In this document: positions 4,336 through 5,406 of the stretch, in pieces | Position numbering within the stretch: position 1 is the first letter of the stretch | How the letters are laid out: each line of letters begins with the position of its first letter | NCBI GenBank assembly: GCA_020050375.1 | Contig: JAGVKR010000149.1 | Span: 1-5,406, forward strand | Direction: 5' to 3' | Source: Planctomycetales bacterium | GTDB lineage: Bacteria; Planctomycetota; Planctomycetia; Planctomycetales; Planctomycetaceae | DNA length: 5,406 nucleotides | The notes under the pieces: model-generated | What the model saw: only the letters and a program-made list of their open reading frames with translations | Databases searched by the model: none | What the model was told of the DNA's origin: nothing | Position numbers and translations under genes: made by a program

Positions 4336-5406
4336 ATGCGCGGCTCGCTCGTGAAACGCTTCGTCTGGCCGGTCGTGATGCTCCTGGTTTGCATCATGTT
4401 GAATTTGGCCGGTGTCGCAGCCGCCGCCGAAGCCAAACGACCCAACATTGTATTTGCGTTCGTCGACGACTGGGGCCGCCACGCCGGCGCTTACGCCAGG
4501 CTCGATGGCCCTGGCTCGGCCAACGACCTCATTCGCACGCCCTCCTTCGATCGCCTGGCGCGGGAGGGGGTTCTCTTCCGTCGCGCCTTCGTGAGCGCCC
4601 CCTCCTGCACTCCCTGTCGCAGCGCGCTTCTCTCCGGGCAGCATTTCTGGCGAACGGGGCGCGGGGCGATCTTGCGCGGAGCCGTCTGGGATTCGCAGAT
4701 TCCATCGTTTCCGCTGCTTCTGCGCGATGCCGGTTACCACATCGGGCAAACCTACAAGGTATGGAGCCCTGGCACGCCCAACGACGCTCCGTTCGGTGGC
4801 GACCGCTATGCCTACGAAAAAGCCGGCAGTCGGTTCGGCAAATTCTCGAAGAACGTGACCGACCTGGTTGCACAGGGTACGTCGATCGGGGAGGCCAAGC
4901 AAACTCTTTACGACGAAGGCCTGGCCAATTTCGCGGCCTTTCTTGCCGATCGAAAACCCGATCAGCCCTTTTGCTACTGGTTCGGCCCGACCAACGTGCA
5001 TCGCCTGTGGCAGCGCGGCTCGGGCAAGGCTCTCTGGGGATTGGAGCCCGACGACCTGAAAGGAAAACTCCCGAAATTCCTGCCGGATGTCCCTGAGGTC
5101 CGCGAAGACCTGGCTGACTACTTCGGCGAGATTCAGGCGTTTGACACCATGCTCGGGTTGCTCCTCGCCCGACTGGAAGCCACAGGAGAACTCGAGAACA
5201 CGATCGTGATCGTCAGCGGCGACCATGGGGCACCCGGTTTCGTCCACGGCAAGTGCAACCTGTACGACTTCGGTGTGAGCGTTCCCCTCGTGATTCGCTG
5301 GGGAGCTGCGAAGGGAGGCCGCATCGTCGACGATCTGGTCAGTCTGACCGATCTCGCTCCAACGATTCTCGAAGCGGGAGGCGTCCGCCAGCCCGAAACG
5401 ATGACG
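4336..5406 (+). CDS. Exported type I sulfatase (formylglycine-dependent), 3' partial
   Basis: The frame is open from ATG 4336 to the window end, giving 357 residues with no stop; full-length relatives are usually about 450-520. Residues 1-32 form a signal peptide (basic RGSLVKR, hydrophobic core, cleavage near AAAAEA), so it acts in the periplasm or outside. [13 protein letters not shown] gives metal ligands Asp44 and Asp45. [16 protein letters not shown] carries the C-x-P-x-R signature, with Cys91 to become formylglycine and Arg95. Further active-site candidates are Lys141 (YKVW), His222 (NVHR), Asp296-His297 (VSGDHG) and Lys306 (HGKCNLYD). The core region ends with [14 protein letters not shown]. 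It hydrolyses sulfate esters or sulfamates, probably on polysaccharides. Overall wording near the signature recalls heparan N-sulfatase-like members, but the substrate cannot be assigned. The position between signature Pro and Arg is Cys94 where Ser is common. The expected maturation enzyme is not in the window. Confidence 0.93.
   Translation, partial: MRGSLVKRFVWPVVMLLVCIMLNLAGVAAAAEAKRPNIVFAFVDDWGRHAGAYARLDGPGSANDLIRTPSFDRLAREGVLFRRAFVSAPSCTPCRSALLSGQHFWRTGRGAILRGAVWDSQIPSFPLLLRDAGYHIGQTYKVWSPGTPNDAPFGGDRYAYEKAGSRFGKFSKNVTDLVAQGTSIGEAKQTLYDEGLANFAAFLADRKPDQPFCYWFGPTNVHRLWQRGSGKALWGLEPDDLKGKLPKFLPDVPEVREDLADYFGEIQAFDTMLGLLLARLEATGELENTIVIVSGDHGAPGFVHGKCNLYDFGVSVPLVIRWGAAKGGRIVDDLVSLTDLAPTILEAGGVRQPETMT

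Noticed and set aside
4389..5096. Plus-strand 235-codon frame overlapping the sulfatase
   Set aside because: Arg/Ser-rich out-of-frame reading of the sulfatase gene. The correct frame begins at 4336 and has a signal peptide and a ribosome site.
4186..5247. Long minus-strand open frame (353 codons) opposite the dipeptidase end and sulfatase
   Set aside because: It crosses two clearly coding + strand genes and the intergenic repeat, with no family motif. The sulfatase frame on the + strand has all active-site motifs.

Overview
The window looks like ordinary chromosomal DNA of a planctomycete (Planctomycetota, probably a Pirellula/Planctomyces-type lineage). This is inferred from gene content: a PDZ protein with a C-terminal esterase-like fold, a small protein of the type usually paired with an HNH nuclease gene, a double-TM2 membrane protein, a DUF423 protein with an insert, an M19 dipeptidase and a secreted sulfatase. 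GC-rich codon use and the near absence of Shine-Dalgarno sites fit. No database search was possible. All supported genes lie on the + strand.

Layout: 1-792 is the 3' end of a PDZ plus alpha/beta-hydrolase protein whose hydrolase domain seems to lack catalytic residues. 849-1145 is a 98-residue small protein, followed at an ATGA overlap by a 20-codon frame (1142-1204) that may be the scar of a deleted HNH nuclease partner. 1300-1728 encodes a 142-residue protein made of two TM2 domains. 1810-2391 encodes a DJ-1/PfpI protein of the DJ-1D (glyoxalase III-like) type. 2596-3111 encodes a DUF423 membrane protein. 3188-4267 encodes an M19 (renal dipeptidase-type) metallopeptidase. 4336-5406 is the 5' part of an exported type I sulfatase that runs off the window; it has no stop codon here.

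The genes do not form an evident pathway. They are separated by 55-205 bases and look like independent housekeeping or accessory functions: methylglyoxal/protein repair (DJ-1), dipeptide hydrolysis (M19), sulfated-polymer degradation (sulfatase) and membrane proteins of unknown role (TM2, DUF423). No tRNA, rRNA, CRISPR array, insertion sequence, convincing terminator or convincing promoter was seen.

The most unusual signal is between the genes. Each of the four junctions from 1729 to 4335 holds a degenerate tandem array of very short units: period 8 then 7 before the DJ-1 gene, period 7 after it, period 8 before the dipeptidase gene, and period 9 before the sulfatase gene. The period-7 arrays on the two sides of the DJ-1 gene are in opposite orientation, share a perfect 20-bp inverted repeat, and abut its start codon and nearly abut its stop codon. 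No gene cluster resembling a new defence or biosynthetic system was found.
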